Assembly (NCBI RefSeq): GCF_004364865.1 | Contig: NZ_SOAU01000001.1 | Coordinates: 1,426,001 to 1,490,000, forward strand | DNA: 64,000 nt | DNA from: Ilumatobacter fluminis | GTDB taxonomy: Bacteria > Actinomycetota > Acidimicrobiia > Acidimicrobiales > Ilumatobacteraceae | Reading direction: 5' to 3' | Notes under the pieces: generated by a model | Database searches by the model: none | Told to the model about the DNA's origin: nothing | What the model saw: only the letters and a program-made list of their open reading frames with translations | In this document: piece by piece, positions 55,384-64,000 of the stretch | Layout of the letters: every line of letters begins with the position of its first letter | How positions within the stretch are numbered: position 1 is the first letter of the stretch | Position numbers and translations under genes: made by a program

Positions 55384-57153
55384 TTACAGGAGGGTCGTGA
55401 TGTGGGGGACGACGTCGGCGAGGGGCATGTCGACGCGTTCGCCGGAGCGGCGGTCCTTGACCTCGACCAGGCTCTTGCTCGGGTCGTCGGCGTCGATGCC
55501 GCGCCCGCACACGACGATCGTCGGCACGCCGATCAGCTCGGCGTCCTTGAACCGCACGCCGGGCGACACGCCCTCACGGTCGTCGAAGAGCACACGGGCA
55601 CCGGCGGCCTCCATCTCGGCAGCGAGCTGCTCGGCGGCCGGACGCTGCGGGCCGCCTTCCTTGCCGGCGATCACCAGATGCACGTCGGCCGGCGCGACCT
55701 CGCGCGGCCAGACGAGGCCCGAGTCGTCGTGGTTCGTCTCGGCCAGCGCGGCAACGGCTCGCGACACACCGATGCCGTACGAACCCATCGTCACGGTCAC
55801 CTGCTTGCCGCTCTCGTCCTGCACCTTGAGGTCGAGCGCCTCGGCGTACTTGCGACCCAGCTGGAAGATGTGGCCCATCTCGATGCCGCGAGCGATCTCG
55901 ACGTCGCCACCGCAGTTGGGGCACGCGTCGCCGTCCAGCACCTCGGCGGCCTGGATCACACCGTCGGCGGTGAAGTCTCGGCCGGCCGTCAGGTTCATCA
56001 CGTGCTTGCCGTTCACGTCGGCACCGGTGATCCACTGCGTGCCCTCGACCACACGAGGGTCGAGGAGGTAGCGGATGCCCGACGCGCTCTCGCTCCCGAG
56101 CACGCCCGGGCCGATGTAACCCTTCACCAGGGCCGGGTTCGCGGCGAAATCGGCCTCGTCGAACGGCTCGACCTCGGCGGGGGCGACCTGCGCCTCGAGC
56201 CGCTTCTGGTCGACCTCGCGGTCGCCGGGTACACCGATCGCCAGCACCTCGCTGCTGCCGTCGGGGTGGCGCAGCTTGACGACCACGTTCTTCAGTGTGT
56301 CGGCAGCGGTCCACTCCCGGTCGGCACGACGCAACTCGTCGCTCCCGTTGAAGAAGTCGACGAGCGTCTGGATCGTGGGCGTACCGGGCGTGTCGCAGAC
56401 GACCGCGTCGGCCAGCCCGTCGAGCGGTACCGCCGGGGGAGCGGGCACCTCGACCGCCTCAGTGTTGGCCGCGAAGTCGCACTTGGTGCACCGGATGAAC
56501 GTGTCCTCGCCGACGTCGAGCGGAGTGAGGAACTCCTCCGATGCAGAGCCGCCCATGGCGCCCGACATCGCCGACACGATCACGAACGGCAGACCGAGCC
56601 GCTCGAACGTCTTGATGTACGCCTCGCGGTGGCGATCGTACGAGCGCTGCAGGCCCTCGTCGTCGACATCGAAGCTGTACGAATCCTTCATGACGAACTC
56701 GCGGCCGCGCAGCAGTCCGGCGCGGGGACGCGCCTCGTCGCGGTACTTCGTCTGGATCTGGTAGATCGACAGCGGCAAATCCTTGTACGACCCGTACAGA
56801 CCCTTCACCAGCAGGGTGAACATCTCCTCGTGGGTGGGGGCCAGCAGGTGGTCGGCGCCGTGTCGATCCTGGAGCCGGAACAGGTTGGGGCCGTACTCGA
56901 CCCAGCGTCCCGACGCCTCGTAGGGCTCTTTCGGCAGGAGCGCAGGGAAGTGCACTTCCTGGAAACCGGCGGCGTCCATCTCTTCTCGGACGATCCGCTC
57001 GACGTTGCGCAGCACGATGAAGCCGAGCGGCAGCCACGTGAAGCCGCCGGGCGCGGCACGGCGGATGTAGCCGGCGCGCACGAGCAGCTTGTGCGACGGC
57101 ACCTCGGCGTCGGAGGGGTCGTCGCGCAGGGTCCGCAGGAACAGATTCGACAT
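55384..57153 (-). CDS. proS: Prolyl-tRNA synthetase
   Basis: A 589-residue class II synthetase from ATG 57153. [55 protein letters not shown] holds motif 1. [32 protein letters not shown] is motif 2. An editing (INS) domain with [15 protein letters not shown] and CPNCGGDVE follows, and [17 protein letters not shown] is motif 3, with a C-terminal anticodon-binding domain ([22 protein letters not shown]). This is the bacterial type with INS. It follows putA by 52 bp on the same strand, so both proline genes may be co-transcribed. Confidence 0.96.
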   Translation of the reverse strand: MSNLFLRTLRDDPSDAEVPSHKLLVRAGYIRRAAPGGFTWLPLGFIVLRNVERIVREEMDAAGFQEVHFPALLPKEPYEASGRWVEYGPNLFRLQDRHGADHLLAPTHEEMFTLLVKGLYGSYKDLPLSIYQIQTKYRDEARPRAGLLRGREFVMKDSYSFDVDDEGLQRSYDRHREAYIKTFERLGLPFVIVSAMSGAMGGSASEEFLTPLDVGEDTFIRCTKCDFAANTEAVEVPAPPAVPLDGLADAVVCDTPGTPTIQTLVDFFNGSDELRRADREWTAADTLKNVVVKLRHPDGSSEVLAIGVPGDREVDQKRLEAQVAPAEVEPFDEADFAANPALVKGYIGPGVLGSESASGIRYLLDPRVVEGTQWITGADVNGKHVMNLTAGRDFTADGVIQAAEVLDGDACPNCGGDVEIARGIEMGHIFQLGRKYAEALDLKVQDESGKQVTVTMGSYGIGVSRAVAALAETNHDDSGLVWPREVAPADVHLVIAGKEGGPQRPAAEQLAAEMEAAGARVLFDDREGVSPGVRFKDAELIGVPTIVVCGRGIDADDPSKSLVEVKDRRSGERVDMPLADVVPHITTLL

Positions 57154-57205
57154 TCGCAGCACGCTGCGACGATACCGGTCGCCCGTGACGGGCCGGTGGG
57201 TGCGT

Positions 57206-60200
57206 TCAGCCAAGGTCGCCCTCGGGCAGCCGACCGTGGCGGTGGAGCGTCCGCGACACCGCCTGCTCCTGAACCCACTTCACCAGTTCGACCCGGCCGT
57301 GCCCGCTCGGAGCGGTGGTCTCGAACCACACGCCCGAGTCGACGAGCGACCGGAGCAACCCGTCGTCGGGCGGCACCAGCAACCGGACCCGGTCGTCGGG
57401 ACGGAGCGCCGACCCGAAGCTCGCCTCGTCGACGACACGAGCGTCCGACTCGACGAGGGGCACGCCCGTCACCACCGACGCGACGCGGCAACGCTCGAGC
57501 ATCTCGGGCCGTGTCCCGTCGTGGCGCGCGATCACCCGGGGCACCGGGCGGTAGCGCAAGATGTTCGACTCGGCTCGCAGCCCGCTCGGGTCGTGCTCCT
57601 GCGAGAACTCGGTTGCCCACGCGGTCTCGTACGAGGCCCGTACCCGGTCGATCGGCCAGTCGTCGTTGATCCGGGCGAACTGCAGCAGATAGTTCGGCCC
57701 GCCGGCCTTCGTGCCCGGGCCGACCGACGATCGCTTCCACCCGCCGAACGGCTGCCGCTGAACCACGGCGCCGGTCGTGCCCCGGTTCACGTAGGCGTTG
57801 CCGACCTCGACTCGTTCGACCCACCGCTCGATCTCGGCGGGGTCGAGCGAATGGATGCCGCCCGTCAGGCCGAACAGTGAATCGTTCTGCACCTCGATCG
57901 CATGGTCGAGGTCGTCGGCCCGCACCAGTCCGAGTACCGGACCGAAGCACTCCGTGCGGTGATACCAGCTCCCCGGCTCGACGCCGAGACGGACACCCGG
58001 CGACCACAGCCGACCGCTGTCGTCGAGTCGACGCGGCTCGACGAGCCATTGCTCGCCCGGCTCGAGCGAGGTGAGTCCGCGCAGCAGGGGCCCGGACGGG
58101 GGAGCAATGACCGGCCCCATCATCGTCGCCCGGTCCGACGGCCAGCCGACCCGCCAGCTCGTCACCGCATCGCGTAGACGCCGCCGGAACTCGGGGTCGT
58201 CGTACACCGAGGCCTCGACGATCCCGAGACTCGCCGCCGAACACTTCTGACCGGCGTGCCCGAACGCCGACTGGACGAGGTCGGCGATCGCGAGGTCGAG
58301 GTCGGCGGCGGCAGTGATCACGAGCGCGTTCTTGCCACTCGTCTCGGCGAAGAGCCGCAGGTCGGGCTTCCACGACCGGAACAGATCGGCCGTTGCCAGC
58401 GAGCCGGTGAGCACGATCGTGTCGATCCCGTCGTGGGTGACGAGGTGCTGTCCGACGGGACCGTCCTCGCACACCACCAGCTGCACCACGTCGTCGGGGA
58501 CTCCCGCCTCGTGCAGCTGCTCGACCAGGGTGGCGGCAACCCGCACGGACTCGGGCGCCGGCTTGAGGATCACGGCGTTCCCGGCGGCGAGCGCGGCGAA
58601 CACGCCGCCGGCAGGGATCGCGTACGGAAAGTTCCAGGGCCCGACGACCGCCACGACGCCTCGACCGGTCACGGCCACACCGTCGGTGCGAAGCGATGAC
58701 AGCAGCGACTGGCCCGGACCGGCGTAGTACTCGGCGAAGTCGATCGCCTCGCTCACTTCGGGATCGGCTTCGTGCATCGTCTTGCCGGTCTCGTCGGCCA
58801 TCACCCGCACTGTCTCGAACCGTCGACGCCGCATCACGGCCGCCGCAGCCCGGACGACCCGGCGCCGTTCGTCGTCGCCGAGTCGGGACCACCGGTCGAA
58901 CCCGTCGGCTGCGCGACCGGCCGCTCGATCGATCGACTTGGTGTCGGTGAACGCAACGATCTCCGGCTCGGGCACCGTGGCCGTTCCGATCCCGTCGCGC
59001 ACCGACGGGTCGGTCACGTCACTGTCGGGCTCGTTCCGGAAGGTCGCCTGATCGGCGCCCGGTAGCGGCACTCGCCGTCGTGCGCGACCCACCATTGACC
59101 GCTCGGCCACGGCCGTCCTGAACCTGCGCTCCTGCTCGCACCACGCCGGCGAGTCGACGACGAGATCGAACGAGGCCCGCAGGAAGTTCTCGGGCTGTGT
59201 GTTCTCGTCGAGGCGGCGCGACAGGTAGGCGATGCTGGCGTCGATGTCCTCCCGGGCGACCACCGGTGCGTAGAGCAGCAGGTCGCCGACCTCGGCGAGC
59301 ACGGCCCGGGCCTGGGCCGGCGACATGCCCTCCAACATCTCCAGGTCGATGCGCCCGCGAGCACCCGCCGCGTCCGCGACCACCAGTGCCCACGCGATGT
59401 CGAACACGTTGTGGCTCGCCACGCCGACCCGCACGGCGTCACCCCACCCGGGTCGGAGTGCCGACTCGAGCATTGCCTTGAAGCTCGCATCGACCTCGGC
59501 CTTCGTCGTGTACGGGGCCTGCTCCCACCCGTGCAGTTCGGACTCCACTCGCTCCATCGCCAGGTTGGCGCCCTTCACCAATCGCACCTTGATGTGGCCG
59601 CCTCCTCGCGCCTGTCGTGCAACCGCCCATTCCCCCAGTCGCTCCAACGCCTCGTGCGAGTCGGGAATGTATGCCTGCAGGACGATCCCGGCGTCGATGC
59701 CGACGAACTCGTCCTCGTCGAGCACCCGCATGAACGAGGCGAGCGACAACTCGAGATCTCGGTACTCCTCCATGTCGAGGTTCACGAACGTGACCGGATC
59801 GGCGTTCGTCGCCGTGCGGTACACGGTCCGAAGTCGTTCGGCGATCCGGCCGACCGACTGCTCGAACGCGAACGGATCGAGGTCGGCGACCACCGACGTG
59901 ATCTTGAGCGACACGTAGTCGACGTCGGCCCGCTCGATCCGCGCCAGCACCATCGCGAGCCGCGCGTCGGCCTCGGCGTCGGACAGGATCGCCTCCCCGA
60001 GCGGGTTGACGTTCAGCCGAACACCTTGCTCGGCCCGCTTCCGGACGTGGCGTGCGAACGCAGGGTCGTCGGCGGGCAGCACGACCCCGCGCGTCTCGGC
60101 GACGATCCGACGGGTCACCAACGGCATGACCATCCGAGGCAACCACGGCGCCACCGTGGCCCCGACCCGCAGGAGCACCCGGTCGATCGGGCCGAGCGCG

Positions 60201-60469
60201 TTCGACGGGTGTTGTCGGACGATCGACGAGAATCGTCTCGCCGCGCTCCGGTCGTCCTCGATGCGCAGTACCTGATCGGTCAACGCGAACAGCAGCTCCC
60301 GCCCGTCCGGGTCGGCGATCAGCCGACCGAGACGATCGCGGCGTCGGCGCTCACCTCGCGTCAGCTCGGCCTCGCCGGCGACCATCAGCCGGCGGGCCAG
60401 CGCGACGGCGTCGTCGACCGAAACCTCCCGGTGCGAGACGGTGCGGTCGGCTCGAACGGCATTCCCCAT
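57206..60469 (-). CDS. putA: Bifunctional proline dehydrogenase / glutamate-5-semialdehyde dehydrogenase
   Basis: A 1087-residue PutA. Residues about 90-430 are the FAD-dependent proline dehydrogenase barrel ([84 protein letters not shown]). Residues about 500-950 are the NAD-dependent aldehyde dehydrogenase ([48 protein letters not shown] with catalytic Glu, [16 protein letters not shown] with catalytic Cys, [22 protein letters not shown]). Together they oxidise proline to glutamate. There is no N-terminal DNA-binding ribbon-helix-helix, so regulation is likely by the divergent PAS-AraC protein. Confidence 0.95.
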   Translation of the reverse strand: MGNAVRADRTVSHREVSVDDAVALARRLMVAGEAELTRGERRRRDRLGRLIADPDGRELLFALTDQVLRIEDDRSAARRFSSIVRQHPSNALGPIDRVLLRVGATVAPWLPRMVMPLVTRRIVAETRGVVLPADDPAFARHVRKRAEQGVRLNVNPLGEAILSDAEADARLAMVLARIERADVDYVSLKITSVVADLDPFAFEQSVGRIAERLRTVYRTATNADPVTFVNLDMEEYRDLELSLASFMRVLDEDEFVGIDAGIVLQAYIPDSHEALERLGEWAVARQARGGGHIKVRLVKGANLAMERVESELHGWEQAPYTTKAEVDASFKAMLESALRPGWGDAVRVGVASHNVFDIAWALVVADAAGARGRIDLEMLEGMSPAQARAVLAEVGDLLLYAPVVAREDIDASIAYLSRRLDENTQPENFLRASFDLVVDSPAWCEQERRFRTAVAERSMVGRARRRVPLPGADQATFRNEPDSDVTDPSVRDGIGTATVPEPEIVAFTDTKSIDRAAGRAADGFDRWSRLGDDERRRVVRAAAAVMRRRRFETVRVMADETGKTMHEADPEVSEAIDFAEYYAGPGQSLLSSLRTDGVAVTGRGVVAVVGPWNFPYAIPAGGVFAALAAGNAVILKPAPESVRVAATLVEQLHEAGVPDDVVQLVVCEDGPVGQHLVTHDGIDTIVLTGSLATADLFRSWKPDLRLFAETSGKNALVITAAADLDLAIADLVQSAFGHAGQKCSAASLGIVEASVYDDPEFRRRLRDAVTSWRVGWPSDRATMMGPVIAPPSGPLLRGLTSLEPGEQWLVEPRRLDDSGRLWSPGVRLGVEPGSWYHRTECFGPVLGLVRADDLDHAIEVQNDSLFGLTGGIHSLDPAEIERWVERVEVGNAYVNRGTTGAVVQRQPFGGWKRSSVGPGTKAGGPNYLLQFARINDDWPIDRVRASYETAWATEFSQEHDPSGLRAESNILRYRPVPRVIARHDGTRPEMLERCRVASVVTGVPLVESDARVVDEASFGSALRPDDRVRLLVPPDDGLLRSLVDSGVWFETTAPSGHGRVELVKWVQEQAVSRTLHRHGRLPEGDLG

Positions 60470-60545
60470 GGGTCCATCGAACCAGCACGGTCTTGTACGG
60501 ATCCGACGCCCGGGCCGTCGGAAAGATCCTCATCCGTCGGTCAGA

Positions 60546-61253
60546 ATGTGGAACGTGGACCGATCGCTGCGTGCCGTGACCGACGTGCTCGCCACGACGC
60601 CGCACGTGATGTTCTGCGTGAAAGACGCCGAAGGTCGCTACCTCGCGGCGAACCGAGCGTTCGCCGAGCGGGCCGGTGTGGCGGGTCCCGGCGACGTGAT
60701 CGGCCACACCGCACACGACCTGTTCCCGGCCGAGCTGGCCGACCGCTATGTGGCGCAGGACCGCGAGGTTCTCACGTCCGGCCATTCGCTGACGAACGAA
60801 CTCGAGTTCATCACCCGGCCCGACGGCACCATCGGGTGGTACCTCACCTCGAAGTCTCGTCTCGTGGGTGACGACGGAGAGCCCGACGGGATCGTCAGCG
60901 TCTCGGTCGACCTCCGCACGCCCGCCGACGCGGCCGCACCCCACGAGGGGTTGTCGCGGGCGGTCGAGTACGCACGTCGCCACCTCGATGCGTCGACGAC
61001 CGTCGGTGATCTCGCCGCCGCAGCCGAGATGACGGTCACCCAACTCGAACGGTCGATGAGCCGTGTACTCGGGCTGTCGCCGAAACAGCTGGTGCTCCGG
61101 TTGCGGCTCGAACAGGCGCTCGCCGAACTCGACGCCACCGACGACCCGATCGCCGACATCGCACACCGGTGCGGCTACTACGACCAGAGCGCCTTCAACC
61201 GCCACTTCCAACGGGTCGTGGGCATGTCGCCCGGCGCCTACCGCCGCCGCTGA
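60546..61253 (+). CDS. PAS-domain AraC-family regulator
   Basis: A 235-residue regulator. Residues about 10-125 form a PAS domain (VLATTPHVMFCVKDAEGRYLAANRAFAERAG...GHTAHDLFPAELADRYVAQDREVLTSG...[27 protein letters not shown]). The C-terminal AraC HTH is GLSRAVEYARRHLDASTTVGDLAAAAEMTVTQLERSMSRVLGLSPKQLVLRLRLEQALAELDATDDPIADIAHRCGYYDQSAFNRHFQRVVGMSPGAYRR. It is divergent from putA, 76 bp apart; that gap holds TCCGAC...GTCGGA (60502-60522). It is a candidate proline-responsive activator. Confidence 0.88.
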   Translation: MWNVDRSLRAVTDVLATTPHVMFCVKDAEGRYLAANRAFAERAGVAGPGDVIGHTAHDLFPAELADRYVAQDREVLTSGHSLTNELEFITRPDGTIGWYLTSKSRLVGDDGEPDGIVSVSVDLRTPADAAAPHEGLSRAVEYARRHLDASTTVGDLAAAAEMTVTQLERSMSRVLGLSPKQLVLRLRLEQALAELDATDDPIADIAHRCGYYDQSAFNRHFQRVVGMSPGAYRRR

Positions 61254-61268
61254 CGCACCTGAGCGTCA
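61251..61268. terminator. Bidirectional hairpin formed by two stop codons
   Basis: TGACGC (61251-61256) and GCGTCA (61263-61268) begin and end with the stops of the AraC gene and the opposing MFS gene; the loop is ACCTGA. Confidence 0.55.
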
Positions 61269-62813
61269 CTCGCCGGCTGCAGGTGAGGGGTGTTGCTGTT
61301 GCTCCATCGCGTCGGAGATGCCGGCGCGTGCGCGCAACGGTCGCTCGGGCAACAGCAGCGCGACCACGAACCCGAACGCCATCACGCCGGCGCACACCAG
61401 GTACACCCGACCGACGCCGATCGCCACGCTGTCGATCACGGCGGTCCGTTCGATGAGCGGGAGCGCCTCGATCTCCTCGGGTGAACGGATCAGATCGCTC
61501 GCCTCCTCGGCCGACACGTCGATCCGAGCCGGGATCTCGCTGCGGATCGCCCCGTTGAGGATCGTGCCGAAGACCGCCAACCCGAGCGAGCCGCCGAGCG
61601 ACCGGAAGAACATGATCGTCGACGTGACCACGCCGAGGTCGCGGAACTCGACGGCGTTCTGGGCGACGATCGACGACGTGGTGAACACCGACGCCATGCC
61701 GAACCCGAGCCCGATCATCGGGAAGAACAGTGTGGAGTAGGCGGTGTCGCCGGAGATCCCGGCGATCACGAGCGCGCTCACGACGGCGATCGCGGTGCCG
61801 GCGATCGGCCACGGCTTGCACCTGCCGGTCTTCGCGATCAGTCGGCCGATCCCGAACGTGCCGAGCGTGACGCCGATCATCTGCGGCAGCATGCGCAACC
61901 CCGATTCGGTGGGCGACACGAACAGCGAGTCCTGGAAGTAGAGCGGCAGGAACTGGCCGGCTCCGAACGCGATCGTGCCGGCGCTCATCCCGATCAGGGT
62001 CGCGGTCAGCACCGCCCGATCGGAGAACAGGCGGAGCGGGATGATGGGCTCCTCGGCCCGCTGCTCGATCAGCACGAACGCGAGCGTGGTCAGCAGCCCG
62101 ACTCCGAACAAGACGAGGACGGGGGTCTCGGTCCAGCCGTCCTGGCCGACCTCGAGTGCGATCATCACGGCGCCGATCGCGATCGACAGGGTCGCCGCTC
62201 CCGACCAGTCGATCTTCGCCTTCCGGCGAGGGAACGGCAGCTGGAGTGCCCGCCAGGCAACGGCGCCGGCGAGCAGACCCAGCGGGACGTTGATGAAGAA
62301 GATCCACGGCCAGCTGAAGTGGTCGATGATGAAGCCGCCGATCAGCGGGCCGAGTAGGGCGGCACCGACGAACGCGAGCGTGAAGTAGCCGATGTACCGT
62401 CCGCGCTCGCGCGGCGGGAGGATGTCGCCGAGGATCGCGAACGCCAGCGCCTGGATGGCGCCCCCGCCGAAGCCCTGGACGGCACGGAACGCGATCAGCT
62501 GGTTCATCGACTGGGCGAAGCCGCACAGCAACGAGCCGAAGATGAAGATGCCGAGCGTCGACAAGAAGACGGTCCGACGCCCGTACAGGTCGCTCATCTT
62601 GCCGAGGATCGGCGTGCCGATCGCGGCGGTCACGATGTACGACGTGCCGACCCAGGCGAAGCTCTCGAACGCCTGGAACTCGCCGACGATCGTCGGGAGT
62701 GCGGTCGAGATGATCGAGATCTCCATCGACGCCAGCAGGACCGACAGCATCAGTGAGCCGAGCACCAACCACAGCTGCCGGTTGGTGAACCCAGGAACCG
62801 TCGTACCCCCCAC
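61266..62813 (-). CDS. DHA2-family MFS multidrug transporter
   Basis: A 515-residue, 14-helix exporter from GTG 62813. LWLVLGSLMLSVLLASMEISIISTALPTIV, GKMSDLYGRRTVFLSTLGIFIFGS (motif A), FRAVQGFGGGAIQALAFAILGDILPPRERGRYIG (motif B), VGAALLGPLIGGFIIDHFSWPWIFFINVPLG (motif C) and a second half with FLPLYFQDSLFVSPTESGLRMLP are the EmrB/QacA landmarks. Longer upstream starts would overlap the divergent PhnD-like gene. The substrate is unknown. Confidence 0.9.
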   Translation of the reverse strand: MGGTTVPGFTNRQLWLVLGSLMLSVLLASMEISIISTALPTIVGEFQAFESFAWVGTSYIVTAAIGTPILGKMSDLYGRRTVFLSTLGIFIFGSLLCGFAQSMNQLIAFRAVQGFGGGAIQALAFAILGDILPPRERGRYIGYFTLAFVGAALLGPLIGGFIIDHFSWPWIFFINVPLGLLAGAVAWRALQLPFPRRKAKIDWSGAATLSIAIGAVMIALEVGQDGWTETPVLVLFGVGLLTTLAFVLIEQRAEEPIIPLRLFSDRAVLTATLIGMSAGTIAFGAGQFLPLYFQDSLFVSPTESGLRMLPQMIGVTLGTFGIGRLIAKTGRCKPWPIAGTAIAVVSALVIAGISGDTAYSTLFFPMIGLGFGMASVFTTSSIVAQNAVEFRDLGVVTSTIMFFRSLGGSLGLAVFGTILNGAIRSEIPARIDVSAEEASDLIRSPEEIEALPLIERTAVIDSVAIGVGRVYLVCAGVMAFGFVVALLLPERPLRARAGISDAMEQQQHPSPAAGE

Positions 62814-62882
62814 GAGCGGGACCGTACGCCCGCACCCACCCGACCGGCGAGTTGTACGGATGGGTCGGTACGGTGGCTCGGC

Positions 62883-63656
62883 ATGCGGATGATCTCGTAC
62901 ATGTCGCCCGGGTTCCCCGAGGCGCTGTTCGAGGCCGTCGGCGCTGCGGTGGGAGCGACGGTCGACTTCGACAGCCGCACCTCCGGGCCGGCGCCCGGCG
63001 CCGATCCGTTCCGAGATGGCACCTACGACCTCGGGTGGGTGTGCTCGACCTCGTTCGTCGATCTCTCGCTGCGCAGCGAGGCGCCCTCGGTGCAGCTCGC
63101 CGGGGTCGGCTGGGTGCCCACCGATCCGGATGCCGGCGGCCGGCCGGTCTATTTCGGCGACGTCGTCGTTCGGCCGGATCATCCGGCCGTCGCACTCGCC
63201 GACCTGCGCCACTGCCGGATCGGCTGCAACGACGTCGTCAGCCTGAGCGGCTACTACGCCCTACGCCACGCGATCACCGAAAGCGGCGACGACCCGGCGA
63301 CGTTCGCCGAGCTCGTGTTCACCGGAGGCCATCACGCGTCGCTCGACGCGCTGGTGCAGGGCGAGCTCGATGCCGCCGTCGTCGATTCGGTCGTCCGGAC
63401 CGGCCGGGCCCGTCACGACGCCGGCGTCGACGGGTTGCGTGTCATCGATCGGCTCGGCCCCTGGCCCGTGCAACCGCTCGTCGCTCGTGCCGGCCTCGAT
63501 CCGTCCGCCGTCGCGGAGATGCAGGCGGCCGTCTTGGCCCTGAACGACGATCCGGTCGTGCGGGCGATCCTCGCCGACGCCGCGCTCGACCGCTTCGTCG
63601 CCACCACCCCCGACCACTACGCCCCGGTCCACGCCGCCTTCGCCCCCGTCGGTTGA
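62883..63656 (+). CDS. PhnD-like phosphate/phosphonate-type binding protein without signal peptide
   Basis: A 257-residue type II periplasmic-binding fold. MRMISYMSPGFPEALFEAVGAAVG, YDLGWVCSTSFVDLSLRSEAPSVQLAGVGWVPTDPDAGGRPVYFGDVVVRPDHPAVALADLRHCRIGCNDVVSLSGYYALRHAITE, and HHASLDALVQGELDAAVVDSVV are PhnD/SsuA-like blocks. There is no signal peptide or lipobox and no transporter genes beside it, so it probably acts inside the cell as a ligand-binding protein. The last codons (VG) and stop are within a palindrome. Confidence 0.78.
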   Translation: MRMISYMSPGFPEALFEAVGAAVGATVDFDSRTSGPAPGADPFRDGTYDLGWVCSTSFVDLSLRSEAPSVQLAGVGWVPTDPDAGGRPVYFGDVVVRPDHPAVALADLRHCRIGCNDVVSLSGYYALRHAITESGDDPATFAELVFTGGHHASLDALVQGELDAAVVDSVVRTGRARHDAGVDGLRVIDRLGPWPVQPLVARAGLDPSAVAEMQAAVLALNDDPVVRAILADAALDRFVATTPDHYAPVHAAFAPVG

Positions 63657-63731
63657 TGTCAGACATCAACCGACCGACCGATCGTCGGGCTGCCCGCGAC
63701 CTGGTCGGTTGATGTCTGACATCAACCGACG
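63647..63731. repeat. Twin palindromes upstream of clpP
   Basis: A 29-bp unit with core GGTTGATGTCAGACATCAAC occurs at 63647-63675 and, exactly inverted, at 63703-63731, 27 bp apart. Each unit is itself a palindrome (11-bp stem TCGGTTGATGT). Copy 1 includes the stop of the PhnD-like gene; copy 2 ends 57 bp before the clpP start. Confidence 0.85.
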
Positions 63732-63788
63732 GTTCTGCCTGTGGCAGAAGGGGGTGGCACGGTCGCAGGCGGGGGTGAAGCTGGCGGC

Positions 63789-64000
63789 ATGACGATCACC
63801 GCTGCCCGAACGGTCTCGGACCGGTTGCTCGACGCCCGCATCGTGATGCTGGCCGACGAGGTGTCCGACGAGTCCGCCCACCGACTCGTCTCCGAGTTGC
63901 TCGCCCTCTCGGCCGACGACCCACAATCCGACATCTGTCTGTTCATCAACAGTCCGGGTGGCTCGGTGCTGGCCGGCCTCGCCGTGTACGACGTGATGCA
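63789..64000 (+). CDS. clpP: ATP-dependent Clp protease proteolytic subunit (5' part)
   Basis: The first 70 residues of a ClpP-type serine peptidase before the window ends. TVSDRLLDARIVMLADEVSDESAHRLVSELLALSADDPQSDICLFINSPGGSVLAGLAVYDVM contains the conserved LxxRIixLgxeV start, the YINSPGG oxyanion strand (here FINSPGG) and the AGLAxYD helix. The catalytic Ser/His/Asp lie beyond the edge. Its partner ATPase (ClpX/C) and any second clpP are outside the window. A purine-rich GGGGGTGAAGC precedes the ATG. Confidence 0.9.
   Translation, partial: MTITAARTVSDRLLDARIVMLADEVSDESAHRLVSELLALSADDPQSDICLFINSPGGSVLAGLAVYDVM

Overview
The window is high-GC, densely packed actinobacterial chromosome. Signs of this are an F420-dependent (LLM) oxidoreductase, two mycothiol-type DinB/MDMPI proteins, an NDMA-dependent alcohol dehydrogenase, a class F sortase, a Ski2-like helicase with a DUF3516-type tail, many GTG starts and ATGA/GTGA stop-start overlaps. 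The mix fits a free-living Acidimicrobiia such as an Ilumatobacter relative. That placement is inference; there is no rRNA or tRNA here to confirm it. No prophage, insertion sequence or CRISPR array was seen.

Layout. 1-6 kb: MFS exporter (cut by the window edge), helicase, degenerate RsbW-like protein, F420 oxidoreductase, acyl-CoA dehydrogenase. 6-9.2 kb: a minus-strand envelope operon, DUF4397 surface protein - class F sortase - SigK-like sigma factor - RskA-like anti-sigma factor. 9.3-14.5 kb: the most unusual locus, an ECF sigma factor coupled to a small soluble beta-rich protein, facing a cytoplasmic subtilisin-like (S8) peptidase with a PGGTPY repeat linker, which is divergent from a TPR-like/CHAT (caspase-fold) protein. 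14.5-25 kb: enoyl-CoA hydratase, Nei-type glycosylase, LPKTG surface protein with a Thr-rich stalk, acyl-CoA ligase, HxlR regulator divergent from a thioesterase/MFS pair, aminotransferase. 25-34 kb: GH3 glycosidase - leuS - MFS, then a Baeyer-Villiger monooxygenase fused to an esterase. 34-45 kb: MDMPI-type protein, CHAD protein, alcohol dehydrogenase/SDR, small enzymes, and the pdxS-pdxT-yebC-peroxiredoxin operon. 45-56 kb: FAD oxidoreductase with an ECF41 (SigJ-like) sigma factor, amidohydrolase, Nudix, a nonapeptide-repeat protein, L,D-transpeptidase, acyl-CoA synthetase, and an ABC exporter operon with a WYL regulator. 56-64 kb: proS, putA with a divergent PAS-AraC regulator, an MFS drug exporter, a PhnD-like protein and the start of a clpP.

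Non-coding structure is rich. A 60-bp palindromic intergenic element occurs five times between 45.4 and 55.4 kb; two copies, 58/60 identical and inverted, bracket the ABC operon. Other palindrome families lie at 38.0/38.8 kb and upstream of clpP. Many hairpins include the stop codon of the neighbouring gene. At four convergent gene pairs the two stop codons sit in the arms of a TGACG...CGTCA palindrome.
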